From contig JAAVFW010000003.1 in NCBI GenBank assembly GCA_014800535.1, positions 67,724 to 131,723 of the forward strand: a stretch of 64,000 nt of DNA, read 5' to 3'. This DNA comes from Bacteroidales bacterium (lineage in GTDB: Bacteria > Bacteroidota > Bacteroidia > Bacteroidales > Muribaculaceae). The translations under genes and the position numbers were made by a program. Numbering within the stretch: position 1 is the first letter of the stretch; every line of letters begins with the position of its first letter. Positions 1 to 11,035 of the stretch are shown piece after piece. The notes beneath the pieces were generated by a model that saw only the letters and a list, made by a program, of their open reading frames with translations, did not search any database and was not told the origin of the DNA.

Positions 1-1
1 C

Positions 2-622
2 GGGAAGTCAACTCTTCTCCCCGGTTCAGGTGTAAGCCTTGAACGCTTCAATCCTATCGAATATCCTGCCGAGAATGTCCCTGTCGAGTTCTTATTTGTC
101 GGAAGAGTGATGAAAGAGAAGGGTATCGAGGAGTATCTGACTGCCGCAAGGCTTGTGAAAGAGAAATATCCTGATACTGTTTTTCATGTTGTCGGACCCT
201 GCTCTCCGGAGTATGAGGAGATTATCGGGAAGGCCGTAAAAAGAGGTGACATCGAGTTTCATGGGAAAGTGCTTGACACGACCCCTTACATGAAGCGTTC
301 CCATGCCATGGTTTTCCCTTCATATTATCCCGAAGGAATGGCTAACGTGCTGCTTGAAAGCTCCGCGTCATGCCGCCCTGTAATCACCACTCCCCTGCCG
401 GGTTGTAAAGATGCCATGGACGATGGAGTCACAGGTCTCCTAACACCGCCTCAAAATGCAGAAGAGCTTGCCCGTACACTCGAAAAATTCATACTCCTCC
501 CATATCAGCAGAGAAAAGAGATGGGGCTCGCTGCCCGCCGCAAGATGGAAAAGGAGTTTAACCGCGAAATAATCATAAACGCCTACATCAAGGAAATTGC
601 CGCCGCAACAGCCGCTCACTGA
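2..622 (+). CDS. Glycosyltransferase family 4, C-terminal part (5' truncated by window edge)
   Basis: Frame is open from base 2 (GKSTLLPGSGVSLERFNP...EFLFVGRVMKEKGIEEYL...YPEGMANVLLESSASCRPVITT); GT4 C-terminal signature. Confidence 0.85.
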   Translation, partial: GKSTLLPGSGVSLERFNPIEYPAENVPVEFLFVGRVMKEKGIEEYLTAARLVKEKYPDTVFHVVGPCSPEYEEIIGKAVKRGDIEFHGKVLDTTPYMKRSHAMVFPSYYPEGMANVLLESSASCRPVITTPLPGCKDAMDDGVTGLLTPPQNAEELARTLEKFILLPYQQRKEMGLAARRKMEKEFNREIIINAYIKEIAAATAAH

Positions 623-2205
623 GCGAAACGTGCCGATTGCACTTCTATATCATCATAGACCGTAACGTGTGGTGTGAGCAGCGCCCAGTGAGTTGAATCG
701 GGAGCCTCAAAGAATACGGCCCGGTAACGGCTCGACACTTCTCGCAATTCCTTGTCGATCAGTATTATCATTCCGGGCGACTGCTCATCTATGCGGTTGC
801 CCTGCACAAGTATCTGACCGTTATAAACAAACGGTTCTGACTGAGAGTTACCCTCCGGAACTGACGAAACTCCGGCAAAATCCTTTAACCCCGACGGAAG
901 GAGTCGCAACAGCTTTGCCGGCACATCATCTTCCGGTATCCAGGCATGATAATAAGAGAAGTCTTCCGACAGATGGCGAAGATTAAATTGTCCGATACTT
1001 GTCTTCAACAGTGAGATGTCGGGCTTCATCGGATAATTGTCGTAAAAAACTATTCCGTCGGGCGACTCAAGAAACAATTTCTGAATCTCATCACACTCTT
1101 TCTTCAACTTGCTTTGCACCTTAATTGCATAACAGAGATTAACAAGCGGAAGAATAACAGCACACCAGAAGATTATTTTTTGACCGACTCCATTACCCCC
1201 GTCCTGTCGGCTACTTTTTGAAAGAATCATGGCGATGGATATGAAATCCATCAGGTCTGAAAAGAAACATGCTCTTGGACCTCCATAGAATATCGCAGTC
1301 ACCAGCAGGGAGACAACTGAAACTATGACGGCAAGTATCAGAGTCTGCGTTTCGTCAGTGTTCCTTCCAAGATGTTTCCGGCAACATATCATTACGATAA
1401 TAAAAGCCAGCAGAATCAGCACCGGAGGTCCTGTCATCAGACCGACCTCCCACAACGGCATGTCGGTCAGTCTGGTTCCCGACCCTGAGGCGCGCTGATT
1501 GAACATGGGCGACAGGGTGATAATTACTGCCCCGAAAAGATAGGAAAGTATGTAAGCCCATGAGCGTGGTGGCAACGGCAACTTTCTCATTCTGCGCCAA
1601 AGTGCTATCCCTGCGAATCCGCACAGGACAGGAACCGAGAATCCTTCGTGCATCCACCCGACGAAAAAAGAATAGATAACGGTAAGAACTGTTTCTGACG
1701 TCCCTTTCCCTTCTCCCCGCAGACTTTTGAACATCAGCAGTATGAAAAAGAGATTGGCAACCGCTGTCCAGACATAATTTATGGTGAACATTCGGCTGAA
1801 CATGCAGTCATACCATGGCATGAACAGTGTGATGGATGCCACTAAGAGAATCCCGATGTAATCATTTCTGCGGACGCCGGAAACCCGTATTGACAAGCGG
1901 AACAGAAGATAGATGAAAACGCCGCACAGCAAATCCATGATCCATTTCGGAATCAGACCCAGAAAGGGGGGCGAAATCATATTGACAAATCTGCCTGTCT
2001 CAGTGTGCCAACGTTGAGATGTTCTCTCAACAAGCGTCATGAAAGTTTCAAGTCGCGACGGTGATTTATTGGTGCCGATAAGAAACCATAAATCATCACC
2101 GTAAAGCGGTGTCAGAAAATAAATGACAGTGAACAATATGGCTACGGTAAATACGAAAATATTCAGCCATCGTCCGCCACAATTACGGGCATCTCTGAGT
2201 TTCAT
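616..2205 (-). CDS. Multi-pass membrane protein, DUF6056-like (polysaccharide-associated)
   Basis: 529 aa, many TM segments, GDDLWF...GRFVNMISPP pattern. Confidence 0.6.
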   Translation of the reverse strand: MKLRDARNCGGRWLNIFVFTVAILFTVIYFLTPLYGDDLWFLIGTNKSPSRLETFMTLVERTSQRWHTETGRFVNMISPPFLGLIPKWIMDLLCGVFIYLLFRLSIRVSGVRRNDYIGILLVASITLFMPWYDCMFSRMFTINYVWTAVANLFFILLMFKSLRGEGKGTSETVLTVIYSFFVGWMHEGFSVPVLCGFAGIALWRRMRKLPLPPRSWAYILSYLFGAVIITLSPMFNQRASGSGTRLTDMPLWEVGLMTGPPVLILLAFIIVMICCRKHLGRNTDETQTLILAVIVSVVSLLVTAIFYGGPRACFFSDLMDFISIAMILSKSSRQDGGNGVGQKIIFWCAVILPLVNLCYAIKVQSKLKKECDEIQKLFLESPDGIVFYDNYPMKPDISLLKTSIGQFNLRHLSEDFSYYHAWIPEDDVPAKLLRLLPSGLKDFAGVSSVPEGNSQSEPFVYNGQILVQGNRIDEQSPGMIILIDKELREVSSRYRAVFFEAPDSTHWALLTPHVTVYDDIEVQSARFAQ

Positions 2206-3464
2206 AGCAATGATTCAAAAAGTGAGATATATTGCGATGCAATCTGATGAGAATCAAACTTGCGTTTCACCGATTCCTTCATTCTCTCTTCTATCCCTTC
2301 GTGATTGTTTTCAAGTGCCCATACAATCCCCTCCATGAGTCTGCGGGCATTTCCGGGTGTGTCCTCACAGTCGAAGCGGGCAAGATAGCCGGTTGAGAGA
2401 TGGTCGATAATGTCACTTTGACCTCCGCGGTCGAAGCTGACAGGAATACATCCGTTTGCCTGCCCCTCGACAAGTGTGCCGGGGAGTGTCTCCCACAAAG
2501 AAGAGGAGACCACACAACGCGCTTTCCTGTATGTGTCGGCAATCACACGGTCGTCGGAAAGGTGTCCGAGATGAATGTGGCCGACATGGAATCCTTCGGC
2601 CGAGGCAGGATTCTTGAAATTACCGAATGTGTAAAGAGTCACCTCTTCGGCAAGCTCAGGGTGTTCCTCTTTCAGCAACCGCAACGCTTCCTTTAAGAGA
2701 GGCAACCCCTTTACAGGGTCGTCAAGGCGTGCCGCTCCAAACACTATGCACTTCGGGTCTCGATGCATGACAACGTCAGGCTCCTTCTGTTCGGGAAATG
2801 CGTTAGGTATCACAACAACCCGTTGATCTGAAAGAAGAGATGACATTTTTGCCCTCTGTCTCAACCAGTTGCTGACTGCAACAAAAGTTATCGGATTCTT
2901 ACAATTACCGACGGCATATTGATAACAATCCTTTTTCTTTTTCCAAACCTTACGGGAGAGGTCATTCTTCCCCTTCCGGCTTCCGAGGAGCGGGCAATAA
3001 CCACACTCTTCAATAAACCGGTCGCACTCTCCGGTATGATGACAGATACCGGTGAAACACCACTGGTCGTGCATGGTCCAGACAATCGGCTTCCCAAGTG
3101 ATAAGAGTCGTTTCAGCTCTTTTAACGACAACATCCCCTGATTGATCCAGTTCAGGCAGATAACATCTGCCTCTCTCACAAACGGAACGCTGCTTAATGG
3201 CAGTCCGTCTGATGCCGTATCTATCTGGAAAAGCGTGTCGCGACGAAACCCGTTCTGAATAAAAATGCCAAGTCTTTCCACCAAAAACGGAATCTTGTCC
3301 GACATTCTCGACCCTACAGAAATAACTTCGGGAGAATATGAAAGATTCTCCATGACAATCATACGAGCGTCTATCCCCGCCTCACGCAGTGATTCCATAA
3401 GGCGATAAGACACCATTGCCGCTCCCCCCCTGCGGTCTGACCTGTTGATAATTGCCACCTTCAT
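2202..3464 (-). CDS. Glycosyltransferase family 4
   Basis: MKVAIINRSDRRGGAAMVSYRLMESLREAG...GTLVEGQANGCIPVSFDRGGQSDII; ORF extends to 3491 but MKVAIIN is the likely start; 4-bp overlap with next gene. Confidence 0.85.
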   Translation of the reverse strand: MKVAIINRSDRRGGAAMVSYRLMESLREAGIDARMIVMENLSYSPEVISVGSRMSDKIPFLVERLGIFIQNGFRRDTLFQIDTASDGLPLSSVPFVREADVICLNWINQGMLSLKELKRLLSLGKPIVWTMHDQWCFTGICHHTGECDRFIEECGYCPLLGSRKGKNDLSRKVWKKKKDCYQYAVGNCKNPITFVAVSNWLRQRAKMSSLLSDQRVVVIPNAFPEQKEPDVVMHRDPKCIVFGAARLDDPVKGLPLLKEALRLLKEEHPELAEEVTLYTFGNFKNPASAEGFHVGHIHLGHLSDDRVIADTYRKARCVVSSSLWETLPGTLVEGQANGCIPVSFDRGGQSDIIDHLSTGYLARFDCEDTPGNARRLMEGIVWALENNHEGIEERMKESVKRKFDSHQIASQYISLFESLL

Positions 3465-3500
3465 CCTTCTGTTCTTCCTTATTTTATTCAATTTCTGATT

Positions 3501-3998
3501 TTAGACCGTTTTGCGACGATAGGTCACAAAACGGAAGGGAAGTCCGTTTGCATCAACCATCGGCTCGCCGGCATCCTCAATTTCAAAATCGTTCAGAATC
3601 TCCATCGGAAAATAGGCATCTGCCTGAGCGTCTTCATCATCAATCATGGTGAGAATCACACGATCAGCTCTTTTCGAGGCTTCCCGATAAACACTTTCCC
3701 CTCCGATGATGAAAATCTCTTCATCACCGTCGCACAATCCAATTCCATCTTCGAGCGAGACAGCAGTCTCCGCCCCCTCTGCCAGGAAGTCGGTGTTTGT
3801 TGTCAAAACAATATTCCGTCGCCCCGGAAGGGGACCATTGGGAAGTGACAACCACGTTTTCCGTCCCATAATGACAGGATGTCCGAGAGTGACGCGCTTG
3901 AAATGGCGGAGGTCTTCACGGATGTGCCACACGAGATTATTGTTCTTTCCAATCTCGCCGTTTCTCCCGACAGCGACAATTATATTAATATTAGCCAT
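3501..3998 (-). CDS. folA: Dihydrofolate reductase
   Basis: INIIVAVGRNGEIGKNNNLVWHIREDLRHFKRVTLGHPVIMGRKTWLSLP. Confidence 0.95.
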   Translation of the reverse strand: MANINIIVAVGRNGEIGKNNNLVWHIREDLRHFKRVTLGHPVIMGRKTWLSLPNGPLPGRRNIVLTTNTDFLAEGAETAVSLEDGIGLCDGDEEIFIIGGESVYREASKRADRVILTMIDDEDAQADAYFPMEILNDFEIEDAGEPMVDANGLPFRFVTYRRKTV

Positions 3999-4003
3999 AA
4001 TTC

Positions 4004-4798
4004 TTAAACTGATACCTCTCCTTTAATTGCAGGCCACGGGTCATAACCCTCCAACCTGAAATCGTCATAACGGAAAGAGAATATATCTTTGACTTCGGGG
4101 TTAATAATCATTTCAGGCAATCTGCGAGGCGTACGGCTCAATTGCTCTCTGACCTGGTCGAGATGATTGCGATAGATGTGAGCATCGCCTATGGTGTGGA
4201 TAAAATCGCCCGGTTCAAGGCCGCACACCTGCGCCATCATCATAGTCAGCAAAGCGTAGGACGCTATGTTGAACGGTATGCCGAGGAAGCAGTCGCCACT
4301 GCGCTGATAGAGCTGAAGTGACAGCCTCCCGTTGCTCACATAAAACTGAAACATGGCATGACAAGGGGGAAGATTCATGTTGTCAAGGTCGGCAACATTC
4401 CATGAATTTACTATTATGCGGCGGGAATCAGGATTCTCCTTAATAGTCTTCACTGCCTCGGAAATCTGGTCGACAGACCCTCCTTTATAGTCTTGCCACG
4501 ACCTCCACTGATAACCATAGATATGTCCGAGGTCGCCGTCTTCGTCGGCCCACTCGTTCCAGATTCTCACTCCGTTTTCCTGAAGATACCTGACGTTTGT
4601 GTCGCCTGAAAGGAACCATAGCAGTTCATGAATAATACTCTTCAGATGGACTCTCTTTGTGGTCAGCAACGGGAACCCTTTGCTTAAATCAAATCTCATC
4701 TGATAACCGAACACGGAGATAGTGCCCGTGCCCGTTCTGTCTTCTTTTACAGTTCCGTTTTCAAGTATGTGTCGGAGTAAATCCTGATAGACCTTCAT
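4004..4798 (-). CDS. thyA: Thymidylate synthase
   Basis: [15 protein letters not shown]...[19 protein letters not shown]...[12 protein letters not shown]...[19 protein letters not shown]. Confidence 0.97.
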   Translation of the reverse strand: MKVYQDLLRHILENGTVKEDRTGTGTISVFGYQMRFDLSKGFPLLTTKRVHLKSIIHELLWFLSGDTNVRYLQENGVRIWNEWADEDGDLGHIYGYQWRSWQDYKGGSVDQISEAVKTIKENPDSRRIIVNSWNVADLDNMNLPPCHAMFQFYVSNGRLSLQLYQRSGDCFLGIPFNIASYALLTMMMAQVCGLEPGDFIHTIGDAHIYRNHLDQVREQLSRTPRRLPEMIINPEVKDIFSFRYDDFRLEGYDPWPAIKGEVSV

Positions 4799-4881
4799 TT
4801 CATTCTGTTATTAACATTAAAAACTTCAACCCCCGGTATGAATCTTATCATCGGCAACAGTCAAGACCCGGTGTCCTGTGT

Positions 4882-5700
4882 CTATTCGCTCAATCTCCGC
4901 CGCTTCATCAGAGGAGATGCCGGACGGTTGCGGTTAGGTTGATAGCGTATGGCATTATTATCACATTCCTTCAGACATTCAAAACATTTCACACATCTTG
5001 AATTGTCGACATATCGGCTCACCACCTTTATACATTCCGACGGACATGCCTCCTGACATTTCATACAGTTGGTGCACATATCGGGATCTATTTCAATATG
5101 ATAGACCGAATATTGATGCACACTTCCGAGTGCAGTTCCTATCGGACAGAACTGGCTGCAGAACTGACGCCCGCGCATCCATCCCCACACGAGGAGTCCC
5201 ACCAAGGTTATAACACCGACACCAAGCCCTATCGACATACCCATAGCCATTGAACCCCATGTAGGCAAGATGGCGCTTCGACTTACGGTCGACACCATAT
5301 TTCTTGTCATGTTCCAGGGTTCTATCAGATACGCCACCGGGAGAAATCCCAGGAGGAGTGTCACCAGATAGATAATCAGCACATCACGGCGGGTGCGATT
5401 GCGTGGCTGATAACGAAATTTCTTTTTCCTAGGCGAAAATAAGTTTCTAACCCATCGCGGCAGGTCGAGAAAAGTGCCGACAGGACAGACCGTGGAACAA
5501 TAAATACGGCCGAAAAGGAAGGTTAGAATAATCCAGAAGATAGTGGCGGTCAAAGAAATAGTAATTGCCGAAGGGATAATCTGAACCCTTTCGGCAACAC
5601 ACAAAGAAGAATTATCCGGCCATTTGTCAGTCAGAAACAGCACACTCTCAACGAAAAATAATATCGCCGGAATGAGACGGATAATCCAGAGTTTTTTCAT
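4882..5700 (-). CDS. Membrane-anchored 4Fe-4S binding protein (NapH/CcoG-like)
   Basis: TM segments plus CSTVCPVG, CSQFCPIG and two ferredoxin motifs CTNCMKCQEACP, CVKCFECLKEC. Confidence 0.8.
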   Translation of the reverse strand: MKKLWIIRLIPAILFFVESVLFLTDKWPDNSSLCVAERVQIIPSAITISLTATIFWIILTFLFGRIYCSTVCPVGTFLDLPRWVRNLFSPRKKKFRYQPRNRTRRDVLIIYLVTLLLGFLPVAYLIEPWNMTRNMVSTVSRSAILPTWGSMAMGMSIGLGVGVITLVGLLVWGWMRGRQFCSQFCPIGTALGSVHQYSVYHIEIDPDMCTNCMKCQEACPSECIKVVSRYVDNSRCVKCFECLKECDNNAIRYQPNRNRPASPLMKRRRLSE

Positions 5701-5774
5701 AAGTCCTTAGAATTTCTTTGAACTTACAGATATATGTTTTGTGTGCCGGTGAAAGACCTCCACCGGCACACTTA

Positions 5775-7862
5775 TCAGCGACGACGGTTGTTCTTCTGCT
5801 GTTCTTTCAGCATCTGCTGTTGCTGACGCTGCATCTCTTCCAGACGTGCCGCAAAACCTGATTTCTTACGGGGTTTCTTGGCATTCTCCGCCATTGTCTT
5901 TCTTACGTCTTCTTCCTTGATTACAAGGCGGAAGATGTAGGTCTGTGCAATGGTGATAAGGAGCGAAAGGAAGTAATAGTAGCTCAAGCCGGCGGCATAG
6001 TTATTGAAGAATACCATGAAGAAGATCGGCATCAGATACATCATCCACTTCATGCCGGGCATCTGACCGGGAGAGTTCTGCATGTTGATCCGGGTGTAAA
6101 GAATGTTGACAACAGTCATCAACAAACAGAACAGTGAGATATGATTGCCGAAGTATTCTGTCACCAGAGGGATATTTCCTCTCCAGGAGATAATGGCATC
6201 GGGAGCTGCAAGGTCATGCGCCCAAAGGAACGATTCGCCTCGAAGTTCGATACATGAGGGGAAGAAGGTGAACATGGCGAAGAGAATCGGCATCTGAAGC
6301 AACATCGGCAGACATCCCGACATGGGACTCGCACCGGCTTTTGAATAAAGCTCCATTGTCTTCTGATTGCGAATCATGGCATTCTCATTGCCAGGGTACT
6401 TATCGTTGATTGCCTTGATGTCGGGAGCAAGAATCCTCATCTTGGCCTGAGATTTATAACTCTTATAGGTGAGCGGGAAGAGAATAAGCTTGATGAAGAT
6501 TGTCAGCAACAGAATGATAATGCCATAGTTGCTGAGGAAACTGCCGAGGAAGTCGAACACGGGGATAATAACCCAGACGTTTATCCAGCGGAACAGAGCC
6601 CAGCCAAGAGGGATGAGACGTGTCAGCTGAAGATTCTCTTCCGGCTGAAGATTCTTCTCAAGTTTCTTTAGGAGCGGATAGAGGTTCGGACCGAGGAAAT
6701 AGTCGAACGAAACAGGGTTTTCGGAATTCCAGTCGTAGTCGTTGACCTCGGCTGAAGCCGTAACATTCTTCAGATAATCTGACCCTTTGAGAATTTCAGA
6801 GTCAAAGTCAGAAGTGTTGAAGTTGGAGCGGGCAATCAGCACTGATGAGAAGAACTGATTCTTAAATCCTATCCATTTGACTTTTGCCTGACGTTCCTCC
6901 TTGTCATTCTTATTCTCAGAAAGATTCTCTACCGAGCCGCCGGCAAATTTATAGAAGATGCCGGAGTTTCTCTCTTCAAACATTCTTCCTTTTTCCTGAC
7001 GTTTAATCTGCTGATTCCAGTCAATTCCCATTGTGCGGACGTTGCTCTGGACAATGGGCTGCATCCCTTTCTGCACGATTCTCATGCGCACGACGTATGA
7101 GTCGTCCTTCGGAAGGGTGTATTCAATACCCCAGTAAGCTGAGGGAGTCAGATTCAGACTCATCAGCACAGTTGAATCATTAAGCTGTCGGGGTGTGAAA
7201 TAGAGGTCGGCTGTTGAAACTGCCTGAGGCAAGGGGAGAGTGAACGCCATTTTATTGGTGACGGAGTCGAAAAGAACTACCTGTTTCTTGACATTTAAAG
7301 TTTCGTCGGCACTGTATTCAGTGTCATACTTCTTAAGCTCGGCGCGTGTGACAGAGCCTGATTTTGAATTGAGTGTGAGCTTCAACACATCGTTCTGAAG
7401 CACAATCTCTTTCTTCTCGCCGACAAGGAATTGTGAGAAGCGGCCATAACGTCCCATTGTGTTTGAAACTTCCTTCACAATCTCAATACCCTTTGCACGG
7501 ATTGCAGCCGGGATTGAAGCCTCACGTCGGTTTGACAGTTCACTCCAGGAATAAGGAGTGCCGTCAACCTCAACAGTGCCGAACACAGAATCGCCTGAAA
7601 CGGCAAGATTCACACCGCGCTCGTTGATTCGACTGGCATGACGACCATCGGACATAACCTCGTCGGTTCCGTTGGTCACAATGTTCTTCACGAGCCATTC
7701 ACGCTCGTTTGCCGAAAGGGAATCGTTGGCAGCAACATTCTCGATCTTGTTGTTGTCCGCCTGCGAATCCGTGGCTACCGGCTCATTTTTCGGTCGAAGC
7801 CACATAAAGGCAAAGAATACCAGGGCCATAAGGATAAGACCCGTCACCGTATTTTTATCCAT
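5775..7862 (-). CDS. yidC: Membrane protein insertase YidC
   Basis: 695 aa; MDKNTVTGLILMALVFFAFMW N-terminus, large periplasmic domain, YGIIILLLTIFIKLILFPLTYKSYKSQAKM...GASPMSGCLPMLLQMPILFAMFTFFP. Confidence 0.97.
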   Translation of the reverse strand: MDKNTVTGLILMALVFFAFMWLRPKNEPVATDSQADNNKIENVAANDSLSANEREWLVKNIVTNGTDEVMSDGRHASRINERGVNLAVSGDSVFGTVEVDGTPYSWSELSNRREASIPAAIRAKGIEIVKEVSNTMGRYGRFSQFLVGEKKEIVLQNDVLKLTLNSKSGSVTRAELKKYDTEYSADETLNVKKQVVLFDSVTNKMAFTLPLPQAVSTADLYFTPRQLNDSTVLMSLNLTPSAYWGIEYTLPKDDSYVVRMRIVQKGMQPIVQSNVRTMGIDWNQQIKRQEKGRMFEERNSGIFYKFAGGSVENLSENKNDKEERQAKVKWIGFKNQFFSSVLIARSNFNTSDFDSEILKGSDYLKNVTASAEVNDYDWNSENPVSFDYFLGPNLYPLLKKLEKNLQPEENLQLTRLIPLGWALFRWINVWVIIPVFDFLGSFLSNYGIIILLLTIFIKLILFPLTYKSYKSQAKMRILAPDIKAINDKYPGNENAMIRNQKTMELYSKAGASPMSGCLPMLLQMPILFAMFTFFPSCIELRGESFLWAHDLAAPDAIISWRGNIPLVTEYFGNHISLFCLLMTVVNILYTRINMQNSPGQMPGMKWMMYLMPIFFMVFFNNYAAGLSYYYFLSLLITIAQTYIFRLVIKEEDVRKTMAENAKKPRKKSGFAARLEEMQRQQQQMLKEQQKNNRRR

Positions 7863-8012
7863 TACGATTATTTCGTTGTTATTGTTTATTTCTTTTTACA
7901 ACAGTGATTTCCTTTTGTCGGTCAGATTGCAGACCCGGAAACAAACGGGCGACAATCTTTCAAGCTGCAAAGTTAATACTTAGAATGTAAACTAAAAAAT
8001 TATACCACAACT

Positions 8013-8054
8013 AAAAAAGGGTCTCACCTCGTTAAAATGAGGTAAAACCCTTTT
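8013..8054. terminator. Putative intrinsic terminator hairpin between tRNA-Pro and yidC
   Basis: Inverted repeat aaaagggt-c-tcacctc / gaggt-aaa-accctttt. Confidence 0.6.
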
Positions 8055-8059
8055 CCTGT

Positions 8060-8133
8060 CGGGGTGAAAGGATTCGAACCTTCGACCCCCTGCTCCCAAA
8101 GCAGGTGCGCTAACCGGACTGCGCTACGCCCCG
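8060..8133 (-). tRNA. tRNA-Pro (anticodon TGG)
   Basis: Reverse complement cggggcgtagcgcag...cctgctttgggagcagg...ggttcgaatcc...accccg; loop TTTGGGA. Confidence 0.93.
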
Positions 8134-8215
8134 ATTTTTACACCGCAAAATTAATGCTTTTTTCTATATGTTCCAAATTACTTTCCCATTTTTTATCTTT
8201 CTGACCTTTTTTTGT

Positions 8216-8223
8216 TAACTTTG
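8216..8223 (+). promoter_or_regulatory. Bacteroidota-type -7 box (TAACTTTG) upstream of DUF1573 gene
   Basis: Matches TAnnTTTG; no clean TTTG -33 box seen. Confidence 0.5.
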
Positions 8224-8257
8224 CACTCCACATTCTTTAATCTTAAAGGAGGTTTAT

Positions 8258-8680
8258 ATGAAAACAATTCTTTTTAAAATATTTATGACTTCGATGGTGG
8301 CGGCTTTCCTCTTCGTTGCCTCACCGAAGGCAGACGCCAAGAAAAAAGCTGCGGGTGGTGAAGCTGCGATCAAATTCACCGAGGCTGTCTATGATTTCGG
8401 CACGATTGCCGAAAAGAAAGGGCCTGTCTCACACGATTTTGAATTTATCAACACCGGCAACGGCAATCTGGTGATTATTTCGGCAACCGCCGAGTGTGGA
8501 TGCACACGCCCTGAATATCCCAAGAATCCTATCGCTCCGGGTAAAAAAGGGAAAATCAAAGTCACTTATAATCCGTTGGGACGCCCCGGAAGTTTTGAAA
8601 AGGTGGTTACTGTCAAGACAAACGGCCGCCCGAAGAAAGCACGCATCAAAATCCGTGGCTCTGTCAATCCCGGCAAGTAA
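8258..8680 (+). CDS. DUF1573 domain protein, secreted
   Basis: Signal peptide; YDFGTIAEKKGPVSHDFEFINTGNGNLVIISATAECGCTRPEYPKNPIAPGKKGKIKVTYNPLGRPG. Confidence 0.9.
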   Translation: MKTILFKIFMTSMVAAFLFVASPKADAKKKAAGGEAAIKFTEAVYDFGTIAEKKGPVSHDFEFINTGNGNLVIISATAECGCTRPEYPKNPIAPGKKGKIKVTYNPLGRPGSFEKVVTVKTNGRPKKARIKIRGSVNPGK

Positions 8681-8705
8681 AAATCTTTACTTTTCCCTTA
8701 TCTGA

Positions 8706-9800
8706 TTGCAAACCATCATGTTTCCCTATCTGAGATTACTGCCTGTTCTCCTCTCGGTCGTTTTGCTTTGCCTGCCCGCCAAAGGAGAAATTAAATGGCT
8801 CGATAAAGAATATCAATTCGGACTGATGAAGGAAACTGCCGGCATTCGTGAGGGCTCGGCTTCATTTGTCAATGTCGGACCCGGACCGACATATATCCGT
8901 AATGTCCGCACCAGTTGCGGTTGCACAAAGGCCGTCTTTCCTGAAGGATTAATCGAAGAGGGAGACACGGTCACTATTAAATTCTCCTACAATCCGGAGG
9001 GTCGACCCGGACCTTTCGCAAAGACCATAAAGGTATTTGTCGGAGAAGACAACAAAATGCACGTTGTCAAGATTTTCGGCACCGTAATCGGTTCACCCGA
9101 AACCCTTGCTGCGACTTACCCTTACGAATCAGGCCCTCTCCGTTTCAGCGACCGCATCATAGCGGGCGGAGATGTCACATACGGCGAGCTGAAACATTTC
9201 TTCGTATCGATGACAAACCAGTCGACCGACACCATTCATCCGGCTGTCAGTGTGACCCAAAAACCGCTGAGGGCCGCCATTACACCGGAACTTATTCCTC
9301 CCGGAGAATTGGCTACTTTGGCAATCTCATTCAATTCAGGCGATGAGTTTGATATGGGTAATCATGACTATCCCATAACCCTTATCTCCGATACAGACTC
9401 CCGTTTCCCGGAAGAGACAGAACTGTCGCTGAAAGTCAATCTGAAACCTGACCTTCTCGCTCTCAACGGTGAGAGCCTTGAGACAGCTCCTCAGATTTCA
9501 GTTATTCCTCCGGTCATTGAGGCTAACCGACACAAATCATCTAACCCGCTCTCTGTCAGATTCACCATTCGCAATCTGGGCAAATCTACTCTGATTATCA
9601 AGAGAATCAGTTCACCCGGCATAAAGGTGACACCGAAACGTTACCCCACCCGACTGGAACCCGGAAAGAAAGGAGAGGCCGAAGTCTCAATCCCGGCCTC
9701 GGCGCTCGGCGACGGAATCTTCAGATTGCCGGTTGAGATCTCAAGCAACGACCCTTTGCATCCGGTTGTCGAAGTGCGTGTAACCGGTGATAATCATTAA
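8706..9800 (+). CDS. DUF1573 domain-containing protein, secreted
   Basis: YQFGLMKETAGIREGSASFVNVGPGPTYIRNVRTSCGCTKAVFPEGLIEEGDTVTIKFSYNPEGRPGPF. Confidence 0.85.
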   Translation: MQTIMFPYLRLLPVLLSVVLLCLPAKGEIKWLDKEYQFGLMKETAGIREGSASFVNVGPGPTYIRNVRTSCGCTKAVFPEGLIEEGDTVTIKFSYNPEGRPGPFAKTIKVFVGEDNKMHVVKIFGTVIGSPETLAATYPYESGPLRFSDRIIAGGDVTYGELKHFFVSMTNQSTDTIHPAVSVTQKPLRAAITPELIPPGELATLAISFNSGDEFDMGNHDYPITLISDTDSRFPEETELSLKVNLKPDLLALNGESLETAPQISVIPPVIEANRHKSSNPLSVRFTIRNLGKSTLIIKRISSPGIKVTPKRYPTRLEPGKKGEAEVSIPASALGDGIFRLPVEISSNDPLHPVVEVRVTGDNH

Positions 9801-9825
9801 TTTATTTACGACAAAAAACTCCATT

Positions 9826-10932
9826 ATGAATATCGAACATCCCGAAAACGACAAGAAATATTTAGGACTTCAAGTGAATTCCGGAGTAACATCCCAACCC
9901 ACTGTCAACCCTTACAGAAGAGCCCGTGCAAAGAGTATTCCTCAGCTGACAGCAGGGGAATATGTCGAGGGAATCATCAAAGGAGATGTGAGTGTGCTGG
10001 GTCGCGCCGTAACTCTTGTTGAGAGCACCTCAGAGCGTCACCATGCTTTGGCACAGGAAGTGATTGAGAAATGTCTTCCCTATTCCGGGAAGTCTCGCCG
10101 CATCGGCATTACCGGTGTGCCGGGAGCCGGAAAATCCACCTCTATCGACGCGTTCGGACTTCATGTCATAAGAGAGGGTCATCGTCTTGCGGTGCTTGCA
10201 ATCGACCCCAGCAGCGAGCGCACCAAAGGAAGTATCCTCGGCGATAAGACACGAATGGAGAAACTCTCTCAGAACAATGATGCTTTCATACGTCCTTCCC
10301 CCTCAGCCGGTTCGCTGGGCGGTGTGGCAAGAAAAACCCGCGAGACAATCGTTCTCTGTGAGGCCGCCGGCTATGACCGCATTTTTGTTGAAACCGTCGG
10401 AGTCGGACAAAGTGAGACTGCCGTTCACTCAATGGTCGATTTCTTCCTGCTTATTCAGCTTGCCGGCACAGGCGACGAGTTGCAGGGCATCAAACGTGGT
10501 ATTATGGAAATGGCGGATGGCATTGTCATCAATAAATGCGATGGCGATAACATCGACCGTGCGAAGCTGGCAGCCGCTCAGTTCCGCAACGCCCTTCATC
10601 TCTTTCCGCCCACACCAAGCAAGTGGGTGCCGGAAGTGCTGACTTACAGTGGTTATTTTGAATTGGGAATTGCTGAAGTCTGGGATATGATCGACCGCTA
10701 TTTCGAACATGCAATCAAAACCGGTTATTTCGATCTCAAACGCATGGAGCAGGAGAAATACTGGATGATCGAGACCATCGACGAAAAACTGAAGGAAAGT
10801 TTCTATCAGATGCCTGAAGTGGCTGCCCTTCTCGAACAAAAGGAGTTGCGTGTGCTTAACAATGAGCAGTCTTCATTTACCGCGGCACGCGATGTTCTTG
10901 ACTTCTATTTCGAGCGAATCCGTTCAAAATAA
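9826..10932 (+). CDS. meaB: Methylmalonyl-CoA mutase-associated GTPase MeaB
   Basis: GKSRRIGITGVPGAGKSTSIDAFG...AIDPSSERTKGSILGDKTRMEKLS...FVETVGVGQSETAV; ORF call starts at 9787 but ATG at 9826 is likelier. Confidence 0.93.
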   Translation: MNIEHPENDKKYLGLQVNSGVTSQPTVNPYRRARAKSIPQLTAGEYVEGIIKGDVSVLGRAVTLVESTSERHHALAQEVIEKCLPYSGKSRRIGITGVPGAGKSTSIDAFGLHVIREGHRLAVLAIDPSSERTKGSILGDKTRMEKLSQNNDAFIRPSPSAGSLGGVARKTRETIVLCEAAGYDRIFVETVGVGQSETAVHSMVDFFLLIQLAGTGDELQGIKRGIMEMADGIVINKCDGDNIDRAKLAAAQFRNALHLFPPTPSKWVPEVLTYSGYFELGIAEVWDMIDRYFEHAIKTGYFDLKRMEQEKYWMIETIDEKLKESFYQMPEVAALLEQKELRVLNNEQSSFTAARDVLDFYFERIRSK

Positions 10933-11035
10933 AATAATCGGCTGCTGTTTCACGTTACAATGTCAGACGGCAGTCTTTAATTACTTTTATCACTTTTGTC
11001 AGACAATCATCTGAAACGAACAGTCTTATAATATA